64,000 nucleotides of DNA, from positions 32,957,740 to 33,021,739 of the forward strand of contig CM018051.1 of the NCBI GenBank assembly GCA_008638375.1, written 5' to 3'. The notes below the pieces were generated by a model that made no database searches, had not been told where the DNA came from, and worked only from the letters and a program-made list of their open reading frames with translations. This document shows, piece after piece, positions 1 through 10,780 of the stretch. The stretch comes from Nyssa sinensis. Taxonomy: Eukaryota > Streptophyta > Magnoliopsida > Cornales > Nyssaceae. Made by a program: the position numbers and the translations under genes. Each line of letters begins with the position of its first letter. The first letter of the stretch is position 1.

Positions 1-924
1 ATGGTCCCCCACCTCAAATGCCAAGGGTCGCCGCCTCCTATCTGCATAGCTCCTCTGGCGACTCTGGGCTGTCAACAAGCGCTGCCTGATCACCTGTATC
101 TTGTCCGTGGTCTCACGGACTATATCGGGTCCCAAGGCAGCTGTCTCTCCTACCTCAGTCCAACATACTGGGGATCGGCACGGCCTACCATACAACGCCT
201 CAAATGGTGCCATCTCTATACTGGACTGATAGCTATTGTTGTAGGCAAATTCGACTAAGGCAAAGTGATCCTCCCAGCTACCCCTGAAATCCATGACTCA
301 AGCCCTAAGCATGTCCTCAAGGATCTGAATGGTGCTCTCTGACTGGCCATCTGTCTGGGGGTGAAAGGCAGTACTAAACTGGAGCTGTGTCCCTAAGGCT
401 GTCTGGAGACTCTACCAAAACCGGGCAGTGAAACGCGGGTCCCTATCTGAAATAATGGATACCGGCACCCCATGTAGTCATACAATCTCTCGAATATACA
501 ATCTACTGAGGGCATCTGATGAATCAGTCACTCTGATCGGCAAAAAGTGAGCAGACTTCGTCAGTTTGTCCACGATAACCCAAACTGCATCATGGCCTCT
601 CGGTGACCTTGGAAGACCCATCACGAAATCCATAGTCACGTGCTCCCACTTCCACTCGGCCACTGGCAATGGCTGCAACAATCCCCCAGGTCTCTGGTGC
701 TCAGCCTTCACCTGCTGGCACGTGAGACATCTCGACACGAACTGCGCCACATCTCTCTTCATCCCCGCCCACCAATACTGACGGCGTAGATCGTGATACA
801 TCTCAGTGCCCCCTGGGTGCACTGCCAGACGTGAGTGGTGGAAATCCCTAAGGACCTCAGCCCTAAGAGACTCTGGGACAAAAACTCTACCCAAATACCT
901 CAGACTAAGGTCAGAATGCACCGT
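1..924 (-). pseudogene. integrase region of chromovirus polyprotein (nonsense mutations)
   Basis: Integrase joins reverse-transcribed element DNA to the host chromosome. Reading leftwards, the segment shows the HHCC-type zinc region (H...HPG, then CLTCQQVK), the catalytic core with its first Asp in TMDFVMGLP and second Asp in SDRDPRF, and the catalytic Glu in the TDGQSE motif. All three acidic residues are present. The frame continues from the RNase H region and is broken by stops at 478-480 (TGA), 412-414 (TAG) and 298-300 (TGA); a further TAG at 925-927 separates it from RNase H. The 412 stop is CAG to TAG by comparison with the second copy near 38.56 kb. The C-terminal domain is cut by the window edge. 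The family is certain, and the gene is inactive as it stands. Confidence 0.92.
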
Positions 925-3051
925 CTATCCCGCAAATCCCTCAGGACTAGCAATCCGTACTCTGATCTGATCTGCCTCAACATCCACTAGCTGTACCTCT
1001 ATCACTCTAGTCAAAAGGGTGGGCTGTGCACACAAGCTGAACAGAGTGGCCTGTCCATCAAACTCAGCAATATCTAGATCAAACTCGCCAATATCCCCCA
1101 TTATCTCCCACTCCCTGATGGCAACACTGGCAACTGTACCCCTCGATCTCCTGCTGAGTGCGTCAGCCACCACATTGGCTCTCCCTGGGTGGTACTGAAG
1201 GTCAAAATCATAATCCTCCATGTACTCCATCCACCTCCTCTGCCTCAGGTTCAGGTCCTTCTGCGTGAAGATATACCTAAGGCTCTTGTGGTTAGAGAAT
1301 ACCTCGAATCTCTCCCCGTATAAGTAGTGTCGCCAACTCTTCAGTGCAAAGATGACGGCAGCTAACTCTAAGTCATGTGTGGGGTAATTCCGCTCGTGGT
1401 TCTTCAACTGACGAGAACCGTAGGCTACCACTCTGCCATCCTGCATCAATACACAACCTAATCCCTCTCGGGAAGCATCACAGTACACAGCGTAGCCCAC
1501 TCCCCTTTCAGGTATGATCAAAACAGGCGCTGAAGTCAATCTCCTCTTCAGCTCCTGAAAAGACTGCTCACAGTCATCTGTCCATAAGAATCTGACGCCC
1601 TTGCGCGTCAGACGAGTCATCGGCGCGGCAAGACGGGAGAAACCCTCCACAAATCGTCGATAGTATCTGGCCAACCCCAGAAAACTCTGAATCTCGAATA
1701 CACTGCACGGCCTCTCCCAGCTCATGACCGCCTCAATCTTGGAGGGATCTACAGATACCCCTCCACTGGATACTACATGCCCTAAGAACTGTACCTCTCT
1801 AAGCCAGAACTCGCACTTCGAGAACTTGGCAAACAGGCGATGCTCTCTCAAAATCTGTAGTACAGTCCTCAAATGATAGGCATGTACATCCTCAGCTGGT
1901 GAATACACTAAGATGTCATTCACAAATACCACCACGAACTGATCCAGGTAAGGACTGAAAATGCGGTGCATCAAGTCCATGAATGCCACTGGGGCATTCG
2001 TCACTCCGAAGGGCATGACCACAAACTCATAGTGACCATAGCGAGTGCGGAAGGCTGTCTTCGCTATGTCTTCCTCCCTGACCCTCAACTGGTGGTAACC
2101 CGATCTGAGATCAATCTTCGAGAAGCATCTCGAACCTCTCAGCTGATCAAATAAATCGTCGATCCTCGGCAACGGGTACTTATTCTTGATAGTAACCTGG
2201 TTCAGCCTCCTGTAGTCTACACATAATCGTAGTGTCCCGTCCTTCTTCTTCGCGAACAGTGCCGAGGCACCCCACGGAGAAGTGCTAGGACGGATAAACC
2301 CCTTCCGCTGGAGGTCAGTCAACTGCTCCCTCAGCTCTCTCAACTCAGCTGGAGCCATGCGGTAAGGTGGTATGGAAATGGGTGTAGTGCCAGGAATGAG
2401 CTCTATAGTGAACTCGATCTCTCGTCTAGGTGGTAGACAAGTCAAGTCACTCGGGAAGACGTCGGGGAACTCATCCACGACTGGGGGTAGCACAATCTCT
2501 GTAGCCTCAAAATCACTCGCAATCAGACTAGCCAACATATAACTGTGGCCTCCCCAGCTCCTAGAATCACGCACTGGTGGAATCAAGAAATCCCCTCGAT
2601 CCCCTGTGAAATAAAAGCAGTCTCCCTCCGGAGTGCATACAGTCACCCTCCCCCTGTAGCAGTCTATACTCGCCCGATAGGTGAACAGCCAATCCATCCC
2701 CAGAATCACATCAAACCCAGACATATCAAGCACAATAAGATCGAAGTGGAGGAAACGATCAGCTATCTCTATCGAGCAATCTCTACAGATCCTCGTCAAT
2801 ACTACAACACCCCCAACTGGTGTACCAACATGCAACGGGGGTTCCAACCAATCTATATCCAGACCCAATGACATGGCAAGTGCAGTAGAAATAAATGAAT
2901 GTGATGCTCCTGAATCTATCAGTACACTGGCCCAAGAGCTGGATATAAGAAATGTACCTCAGACTACTGATGGTCCGGCAGCAGAGGTCTCCTGGGTGGC
3001 CACTGCGTAGACTTGGCCCTGTATGGCCTGGCCCTGTCGGCCTCCCCCTCG
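925..3051 (-). pseudogene. protease-RT-RNase H region of chromovirus polyprotein
   Basis: Aspartic protease active site DSGASHSF lies at about 2907-2930 on the minus strand and is intact. The RT follows, with [25 protein letters not shown] and MPFGVTNAP. The active-site box reads FVND instead of the usual F(V/I)DD: the first catalytic Asp codon is AAT (Asn) at 1918-1920. RNase H follows, with YCDAS and HDLELAAV, then the [14 protein letters not shown] motif. A TGA at 2959-2961 lies just upstream of the protease motif, and TAG at 925-927 ends the segment (the second copy has TGG, Trp, there). There are no frameshifts. The segment would make RT and RNase H, but the Asn substitution should abolish polymerase activity. 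Confidence 0.93.
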
Positions 3052-4455
3052 CTACGTCTCCTGGCCTCCTCCCCTAGGTGCTGGAGCTCTGACGCTCTGT
3101 GCGGAGGGTGTAGGCTGATGATAGGGCGTTGGTAGTCCCTGAACTGACTGTGGCTGTGGCAGAGGCACCTGTGTATGCTGATAATAGTGTGACCTCGGCG
3201 CACTCTGCGAAGTCTGCCCTTGAGGGCAGTTGGCCCTAACATGGCCAGGCTGCTGACAAGTGTAACAAATCGGCGGGGCCCTTTGACTCGGCACTGATAG
3301 AGGTAGTGGAAATGATCCCTGACTGGATCCGACACCCTGTGGAAAGCTGGGCCCCCTCAAAGGACAGTCGGCCCTTCTATGGCCAGGCAGCCCGCAGGTA
3401 TAACATGTGATAGGCCGCTGGGATCCCCCTCCCCTAGAAGCAGATGGTAAGGCAGGACGGGGAGCTACAGAATGGAGGGGTCCGGCCGGTGGCTGTGCGG
3501 AAGAAGTACTGGCTCGGTACCTCTTCGGCTGTTTATATGTCGGGGCAGGTCCAGAGGGCTGTACTGTAGGTGCCCTGCTCTGTGCTCTAGTCTCTCTGAT
3601 CCCTCTAAGATCAGCCAGCTCTCTCCCCACCTTGGAGGCCCTGATCACTGCCTCATCGTAGGTCTCTATAATATGACCAGCCAATCTGTCCCTGATAGAG
3701 GTCTTCAACCCCTTGAGGAAATTATACACCCTCAAATCCTCATGTGCAATAATGTGTGGGGCGAACCTCCCCAAGGCAGTAAACCGTGACTCATACTGAG
3801 CCACTGTCATGTCCCTCTGAAGGAGTGCCTCGAACTCCTCTCTAAATCTAACCCTAGCAGATATCGGGAAGTAGTGGTCATTGAACATGGCCACAAATGC
3901 ATCCCACACCTCTCCATACCGATGTAGTCTGTCAGCGGCTACCTCCCACCACTGACTGGCCAGGTCTGTAAACTGGAATGTAGCGCATCTGATCCTCAGG
4001 TGGGGCTCAGTGATCCCCTGTGAATCCAAAATCCGAGTAATCTATCTTAACCACTCCTCTACAACAAGTGGGTCTGGCTGCCCGGCAAAGGTAGGTGGTC
4101 TCATCCTCTGGAACACCTTCATAACGAAGGTATCCCTGGTCTCTCCGCCAGTGATCCGCGCCTCCATCATGGTGCGGAGACACTCCTGCAAAAGGGCCGC
4201 CATATCTCTGGCACCAACCATCTGCTCTACCTCCTGTGCTGGAGCGGGAGCAGGAATAGGGGCAGGGGCGGGAGCAACATCCTCCTCAGCTGCACTGTGC
4301 TCTAGTGTGTCAGCCGGGGCAATAACCTCCTCAACTATATCGGGAACAGGGGCAGCAGCTCTAGGTCTGCCACGACGAGGCTGGGCAGCGCCTCTAGGCC
4401 TACCCCTACCCCGTCTGGGTGGTCCAGCTCTCGCAGGAGCTCGTCTGGGAGGCAT
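3052..4455 (-). pseudogene. gag region of chromovirus polyprotein
   Basis: Gag forms the virus-like particle and binds the element RNA. It starts at ATG 4455-4453, which opens an Arg/Pro/Ala-rich basic N-terminus. A retrotransposon gag core follows, including LASQWWE and YESRF segments. Then come a Pro/Ser-rich linker and two CCHC zinc knuckles (CX2CX4HX4C) at about 3405-3364 and 3267-3226. A TAG at 4042-4044 interrupts the N-terminal third and another at 3052-3054 separates gag from protease, all in one frame. Two knuckles instead of one is noteworthy but known among plant gypsy elements. This start was chosen because it lies about 350 bp inside the PBS and opens the frame common to the whole polyprotein. 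Confidence 0.9.
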
Positions 4456-4808
4456 ATCTACAAGTTCAAGAGAAAAGATTCAATATCACTTTTTTCACAT
4501 TCAAATATAGGCATTTAAGTGTGATCCCAGTCATGTTCTTATCAATAGCCTATGCTTCAACAGGTAGTACATATAGCAAGTCATGATATATATACTTAAC
4601 AAGTTTTTCACACATCATACATGTCATGCCTCCAAACATAACATCAATCAGCACATGATCTCAATAAGTCATTCATCAGGACATATGATCACATAGCACA
4701 TAAAGTCCTATTGCAGGCGACTAACAGTTCACACTAAGTCATTACTTTCACTCTAGGGTCTCATGGTGTTTTAACAACACCCCACGGTCTCTAGGTATTC
4801 GAACCTAA

Positions 4809-4820
4809 GCTCTGATACCA
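4809..4820 (-). other. primer binding site, initiator tRNA-Met type
   Basis: On the minus strand this reads TGGTATCAGAGC, the standard plant PBS complementary to the 3' end of initiator tRNA-Met. It lies 3 bp from the LTR end at 4824, as expected for minus-strand DNA priming. Confidence 0.93.
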
Positions 4821-5959
4821 CGTTGTCACGCCCCGAATTCCAGCGAACCCGAGGCGCGAGTAACGAGACAAAGGAAAATAAAATAATAAAGAAATAAAAG
4901 ATAATAATGACATTCTCATACATTCTGTACACTGTTCTGATACATACATAGGGTCTAGTCCACTTGCTTACAACATGTAAAATAAAATACGGTATTGGGC
5001 TTATGCCCTTATACAATATCAAAAACAAACGCCCCTTGGGCCTAACATAGTCCCTAATCAGATCATCTCCACGTCTCGTACAGCTGGGACATCATCTGAA
5101 ATGTTTGCCCCATTAAAGGGGTCAGCTCAACATGTTGGTACAATATAATGCTAACGCAAGAAACAAAACTAAGGTCGTGACATGTGCAAGTGTACAGTTA
5201 TTTCTATATGGCATTCAATATCATGATGGCAATATATGAGCAGTATATAGTATATATACTGTATGCGTGACACACCCATGCAACTCTATGCCACCCATGT
5301 CTCATGATACAGTCATTCTCCGCTGGCATGAGTACCGCCACGTATGTCTCGCTTCACGGTCCGGAATCCGTCAGGCTTGCGAGTACCTATTGGCCGATTT
5401 TGGGTTTTTCACCACAGGATCTGCACCCTCATAATGCAAAGCACCAAGTGCTTACTCACGCCATGTCCAAGGAGTTACACTATGCCAATATGCTCTGATC
5501 TCATCATGTCACAATGCAATCTCGATGATGCATCTCATTCATTCATAAAGCATGCCTTCAAGTACACAATTCATAATACCAACAGTTCTTCAAAGCATAT
5601 AATTCACACACCACGCTAACACATGCGATATACCCATAATCATCATCCAACTTAACAAGATAACACGTAGCACATAAGCATGTGAACACTCAAGCAAACA
5701 TGTGAACAATCAATGCAGCAAAACAAGTATTCCTAATCTCAATTCTATTTCTTACTTAGCACAATATATCGTACCTGGTAATCGATCTCAAACCGGAAAA
5801 GTATACTCGTAGTAAAGTGAAACCACCGTAAGAATACCGAAGGTCAGGTCACCTTCTTTTTGCCTTTCCGTGTCCCTAAAATTCATAACATGAAACTCAG
5901 TTTAATTGTCACTTGAATTATGCTATTCATCAAATTTTATGTCTTTAATTCATAAGTTT

Positions 5960-6360
5960 CTATTTTGCTAAATTAGACTCTACTATTGAGTCCGGAGCGT
6001 CGAAGAAAATAAGTTTAGGCTTTTGTAGAATTCAATTCGGACACCTGGGTTTAAAAGGGCAAAGCAGTCATTTTGCACCTTACATGGGTCCCTACATTTC
6101 GTGACCTCTTTTCACAAATCGGACTCCACGGTTGAATCCGGAATGCTCGAGATAATAAAGTTTCACTATTCGTTTACTAAATTTGGAGTCCGTTTGATAG
6201 TGTTTCAACCTAGGGCATTTTGGTAATTTTAAAGGTTACTACGGGTCTTTTATTTTTCGGGACCCCGTCTCACAGAACGGACCTCGCCATTGGCCTCAGA
6301 ATGGCCGAGATAGTCAAAATACACTAATGACTTGTCCCATTTGGACTCCGGGATATTTTT
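5960..6360. repeat. diverged tandem subrepeats of about 140 bp inside LTR
   Basis: Three imperfect copies follow one another. Each has a block like CCTCTTTTCAC, then a line resembling GGACTCCACGGTTGAATCC, then a TTCACTAT or TACACTAA box, then an AGGGCATTTTGGTAATTT-like box. The same module recurs in the other giant LTRs (12.3-12.65, 15.13-15.37, 30.4-31.0, 35.64-36.02 and 50.4-50.64 kb). Confidence 0.7.
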
Positions 6361-7555
6361 GAATATTTAAATAATTTAATTAATTTAATTAATTAATTAA
6401 TTAATTTAATTAATATTTTATTAATATTTTAATTCAGGTGGGTCAAAGTGTAATTACTCAAAAGTTTAGGGTTAAAAGGTAATCTCTGAAAGTTCAGGGT
6501 CAGTTTTCAATTATCAAAAGTTCAGGGGTAAAACTGTAAATTCAAATTCTCCTATTCCAAATTCGGACAGCCAAACAAGGATCAACCTAAAACAGGGATA
6601 AGATATCCCTGTTCTTATTTATTTCAGATTTTCAATTTCATAAATCCACAACCAAACAGCCCCCTTCAACATTTTAATTTAAAACACATGGCGACAAGTG
6701 GCAAGGGCGGTCCACACCCGCCCGAACCGGACCCGAACCGACCCGACCCGGACCCGGAACAGCCCCCCTTCTTCCCCGATTTTTCGGCGACGCACAGTAG
6801 GGTTCCAGCGCCTTCTCCGGCGCCGGCGACCGATCTCCGGCGACTTTTTCATGTTTTCAAAATGCCATTTTCTAGAGTTTTTCAAGTAGGTTTCATTCCC
6901 ACCTTCCATTTTCAATTTAGACCAATGTATTATCACGAAATAAGGCTCAAAGGCCCATGGCCGAATCTCCGGCCAACTGAATATTTTCAATTTCTCACTC
7001 GGTTGTTCACTGCTTTCCCTCATTTCTTTTTCATTTCATTTTCTGCACTTATTAGGGTCATTTCTATCTCATTTAATCCAAGTTTTGTACATAAAATGCT
7101 AATCCAACCCCCCCATGACCGTGACCTGCACATCCCTTTTTCTCCCTCATCTTTCAACCATTTTCCTTCATTCTTTTTGCAAAACGATCCTCACAATATA
7201 CTCTTTAAAACCCTATGCATCAAATAAATTACCATGCCTTAAAAAAATAAAACAGAAAGGGAGCACTTACTGGTTTTCTGTATTTTCCCTCTCTAGCCGT
7301 GCCTTCTTTCACCCTCTTGCTCCGAGCTCAAACCAAGCTTCAACTCTCTCTCAGAACTCTATTTCTCTCTCTCTCTTTCTGTTTCTTTCCTTCTCTTCTC
7401 TTCCCACTCGAGACCACACCTATACACACACAAGTCAAATCTCTCACGTCTCTCCCTCACAGCCACTATCCTTGACTCCCTCTCCACCGTTCAGCCACCT
7501 TTTGCTTCCCCCCTAATGCAGTTTTGCATTTAATGCAAAGCTGCTCCTATACATC

Positions 7556-7558
<3 letters not shown>

Positions 7559-7589
<31 letters not shown>

Positions 7590-7810
7590 CATCACACACA
7601 CACTAGTTTCACACACTGCCAACTCCTCCCCCACTCTAGTCCGGTTGCAACCACACACACACAGTGCACTGCTATACATCCTCCTACATATCCATATACA
7701 CATACCCATATACATGCACACATTACACAATTTAATAAATATATATATATATATGTATACATCCATGTATATATATATATATTATGCACATCATATACAC
7801 ACTTTCATCC

Positions 7811-7841
<31 letters not shown>
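7559..7841. repeat. TA, CA and TAA microsatellites in LTR
   Basis: There is an alternating TA run at about 7559-7586, further TA runs at 7740-7780 and an uninterrupted TAA run at about 7809-7841, with CA-rich spacers. They lie near the outer end of the LTR. The related LTRs have similar TA/CA tracts in the same relative place. Confidence 0.9.
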
Positions 7842-7845
<4 letters not shown>

Positions 7846-7893
7846 TTTTAATTAACCAAGAATAAAATAAAAAAAAAAATTCATGTCATAACA

Positions 7894-9099
7894 CTACGCG
7901 TGGTTGTAAGTGTCACATTGCATGATTGATCTATGCATGGGTGTGAGTGTCACTTCGCACGATCGACACGTAGTCATGCAAGGCATAACGTATGACTTGA
8001 GTCCTGGAGGATACAAAAAGTTGATAGCACTATGCTGCAAGCACGAAAGGGTATGCTGGGCCTTGACAGATAGCATCTAACAGTTAGTTTCTTTTTATCT
8101 ATTACATGACATGCTCTTGATTTTTGATATATTGTATATCCTTGAGCACCGTTGATATTGTATTCCTTGGATCCTTGATATGCTTTGTGAGCTTTTCCTT
8201 GGAATACTCCTTGTTATGCTATTTGATGTGATGACATGCCTATATAGATGTTTTCTGATTTTGGTAGCATATTATTTGGCTATTCCTTGTTGTTGCTTTT
8301 GTGTACTCATCTTGGGATATGCCTATAGGACCTAAGGGTCATTTCTATTGATTTATATTTTGGTGACTAGCTATTGTGACTTTTATCACACCTTCTGTTT
8401 TGACATGCATTGATAAATCACACTCTATTGGTACTTGCTCATTTCTTGCTTCTTGGATTGATCTTAACCCATAACAGAGGAAGGGACTTTACTTACTAAG
8501 CTTTATTAGCTCACTCCTTACTTATGACCATTTTTTAGGTGACATTATGTGGGATGAAATGCAATGAGATTACTAGTGGAATTAGTGATGCACAAATTAA
8601 CGACACTGATGATATGAACTCCAAGTCAAAGATTGAACGCATACACCGTAAGGTTAACTTTAAAGTTGTGCATTCTAATATTGTATCGTTTGTGATGAGG
8701 TTAGCCCAGTATGTTGGATCACTATGATTAAATTGTACTTGGAGATATTCCGATTGATGGTTATTGGAGATGAATGTTTGATCAGGTGATTTCTATTGGT
8801 GTAACTTTCGCTTTAAGTAATTCATTGATATAGAATAGATGCATTGGGGCATGTATATTGTTACTCTAGAAATATTTGGTGACTGATTCTAGATGTGCTC
8901 TGATATGTTTGGATGAGTTGCATTTCTGATTTTAAAAAGGTTTTAATTCCCGCTACTTTGACACTACATTTAGAATGCAATTCATTGTAAAGTTTAGAAG
9001 TCGCAGTTGGTTGGTCGCATTGTCGGTGTGGAAAACTGGCAAGGTGGCCAACTGGCATCACGTCCTCGTCATCCGCATAGGCTAGGGTGCCGGGTCGTG
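7894..9099 (+). repeat. 3' portion of a giant (group II) LTR, host of the left chromovirus
   Basis: No coding potential. The stretch ends CCGGGTCGTGATA, nearly the terminal GGGTCGTGACA of the group II LTRs at 10270-17098 and 29004-33002. Its stretch at 8460-8560 (AGCTTTATTAGCTCACTCC and following) resembles the subterminal part of the forward LTR near 51.87 kb. I infer that the left chromovirus inserted into this LTR, so the LTR's beginning lies left of the window. The final bases and the copia junction are degraded. Confidence 0.55.
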
Positions 9100-10269
9100 A
9101 TATTTTATGTCATGAGATGATTAGTCCTTGAATTTTCATAACGAGCGGTTCATGTGTATAAATGAGATTTATACACAGGAGATATGGACTACTTATATAC
9201 GCAATTCCAGAATTGTTCGCGTCAATTGATAAGACTGGACATCTTATATGTAAAGTTGTAATACAGTAAACCTTTATGTGATAAGGTGATTTATCTCAAC
9301 CATCAGAGTAGTGGACTCTAGGTTATTGTATTAGTGTATTAGGAATACACTGAATTGGATCACTATAAGAAATGTATTATTTGAAACTGTCACCTTTAAT
9401 AAGTTTCTTATTCACTATTCACAATAAGTTCTTAATCTTTAAAGGATAGTGAACTTAAGTTCTAATAGTGATGACTTTGAGTTACCAATGAGTAAGGTCT
9501 TTTAGATCAATACTCGGTATCTTGGGAAGTCATTATTTAGACTGTGGGAACACATATTCTCAAGATGGAATCTACACTCAATATATTAGAGAGAAAGATA
9601 TCACTTTTTTGCTAATTTAATGGGTGAATCACTAAAATTCGGATCCAGTCTTTTCAGTAAATTGTTTATTGAAATGATGACCAATTGCAAGTAATTAATA
9701 ATTATTGAATTAGCTTCTTAAAATAATTAGAGAATTAATTTGACAGTATAATCCTGATTATTAATATCCATGTAGAGGGTCCAACTGTAAAAGTATAGTG
9801 TATATGGGTTTACTCTATTCTACTAAGTTGGAGTGCAATTTCAATTTCAATTATATAGTGGAGTTAATTAAAATTAATTAGTCAATTAATTTAATTATGA
9901 GATAATTAAGATTTAATTGATTAATTGGAAGCTAACTTAGTGAGACCCACTAGATCCCTTCTCTTGCCCTAATTAGGCTAAGCCCTATATGTATGATATA
10001 TAGGGAGCCGTTCATTAGAAGAAGTTTTTGTGCTAGACAAAAATAAGAGGCAGCCCACTCTCCTGCGATACAGTTTTCTTAAGGGAAAAAAGGAGAAGAC
10101 CTAGAGGAGAAAGAGAAGGAAGATTGTATCAATCTTTTCAAGATGTCTTTTCAACAATCAAGATTATCAAGAACAAGGTAATTTTAAACCCCCTTTTCAA
10201 GATTGTATGATTCATGTAAAGAAATAGATTCAAATAGATTTTTGAAATCGTTTCTACTGTGGTTACGAA
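9100..10269 (+). repeat. 5' LTR of the copia element (start missing, end displaced to 17104-17110)
   Basis: Aligns throughout with the 3' LTR from 22974. Landmarks such as GAGATGATTAGTCCTTGAAT, the TATAGGGAG box and GTGCTAGACAAAAATAAGAGG are shared. The bases corresponding to 22879-22973 are absent at the left, where the sequence passes directly into the group II LTR end. The last bases, CCCAACA, lie at 17104-17110 beyond the nested insertion. Confidence 0.9.
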
Positions 10270-10720
10270 TGTCACGACCCGAAACCCACCCTGTACGGAT
10301 CTTGAATCGCAAACCCCGATCCGACGCTGTTGCCGAACCATGTTTCTCAACTTGCTACACAATCAGTGCTACTAACATGCAATAACTAAATAACGGAAGA
10401 CTTAACAATAAATAAATAAAAGCTGTATGTGACATATATAAGGTTCTCAAAATGCGGAATACAAAATTCTTAACAACTGTTCATCCCCAAGACGTGGATA
10501 ACATGGGAGAGCTACAAGACTTGTACTAAATATTACACTGCAACTTCAAAAGGAATGTCCACCTCTAGCTATCAGGCTCTATGGTCCGTTCTCGATATTT
10601 ATGCCTGCAAAATGTTGTGTAGTATCAGTATGAGCTATGAAAACTTAGTAAGTAATCTTCCTTTTGTAAAGACCCAGATTTTTTTTTGGAATGAAAAATT
10701 TTTTTTTTACTAATTATTAA

Positions 10721-10725
10721 TATTA

Positions 10726-10780
<55 letters not shown>
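10721..10780. repeat. (ATT)n microsatellite
   Basis: About 18 consecutive ATT triplets, close to the start of the solo LTR. A comparable TAA run lies at the same place in the LTR at 4824-7893. Confidence 0.95.

Larger units (their letters stand above)
1..7893 (-). mobile_element. Ty3/gypsy chromovirus (Tekay/Del-like), 3' end outside window
   Basis: Minus-strand LTR retrotransposon. Reading leftwards from 7893 it has a 5' LTR (7893-4824), a 3-bp gap, a PBS matching initiator tRNA-Met (4820-4809), gag with two CCHC knuckles, protease, RT, RNase H and integrase, running off the window at base 1. The polyprotein is in one reading frame from 4455 to 1, broken only by nonsense codons. The order PR-RT-RH-IN is that of Ty3/gypsy. 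The chromovirus call rests on its close similarity to the copy at 37.7-41.0 kb, which still has a chromodomain-like C-terminus. The 5 bp after the LTR (CTACG, 7894-7898) would be the target duplication; its partner is outside. Confidence 0.93.
4824..7893 (-). repeat. 5' LTR of the left chromovirus (3.07 kb)
   Basis: Reading leftwards it starts TGTTATGACA at 7893 and ends GGGGCGTGACA at 4824. The inner end is fixed by the PBS. The outer end is set by similarity to LTRs at 10665-14138 and 34377-37696 and by the TG/CA rule. Internal structure: (TAA)n and (TA)n microsatellites at 7559-7840, pyrimidine-rich DNA at 7270-7510, a GC-rich patch at 6690-6850, an AT-rich patch at 6366-6420 and diverged subrepeats at about 5960-6360. 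Small ORFs here have no recognisable domain. LTRs hold promoter and polyadenylation signals, but I could not place the transcription start. Confidence 0.85.

Noticed and set aside
1..258. Plus-strand open frame from base 1
   Set aside because: It is the shadow of the minus-strand integrase; the opposite frame has clear integrase motifs.
6688..7227. Plus-strand frame with Pro/Asp-rich start (PDPNRPDPDP)
   Set aside because: Product of the GC-rich ACCCGACCCG patch of the LTR; no domain and no conservation of the frame in the other LTRs.
7524..7851. Small ORFs rich in Tyr/Ile/His
   Set aside because: Translations of TA/CA microsatellites, not genes. The same applies at 37297-37608 and 48276-48602.
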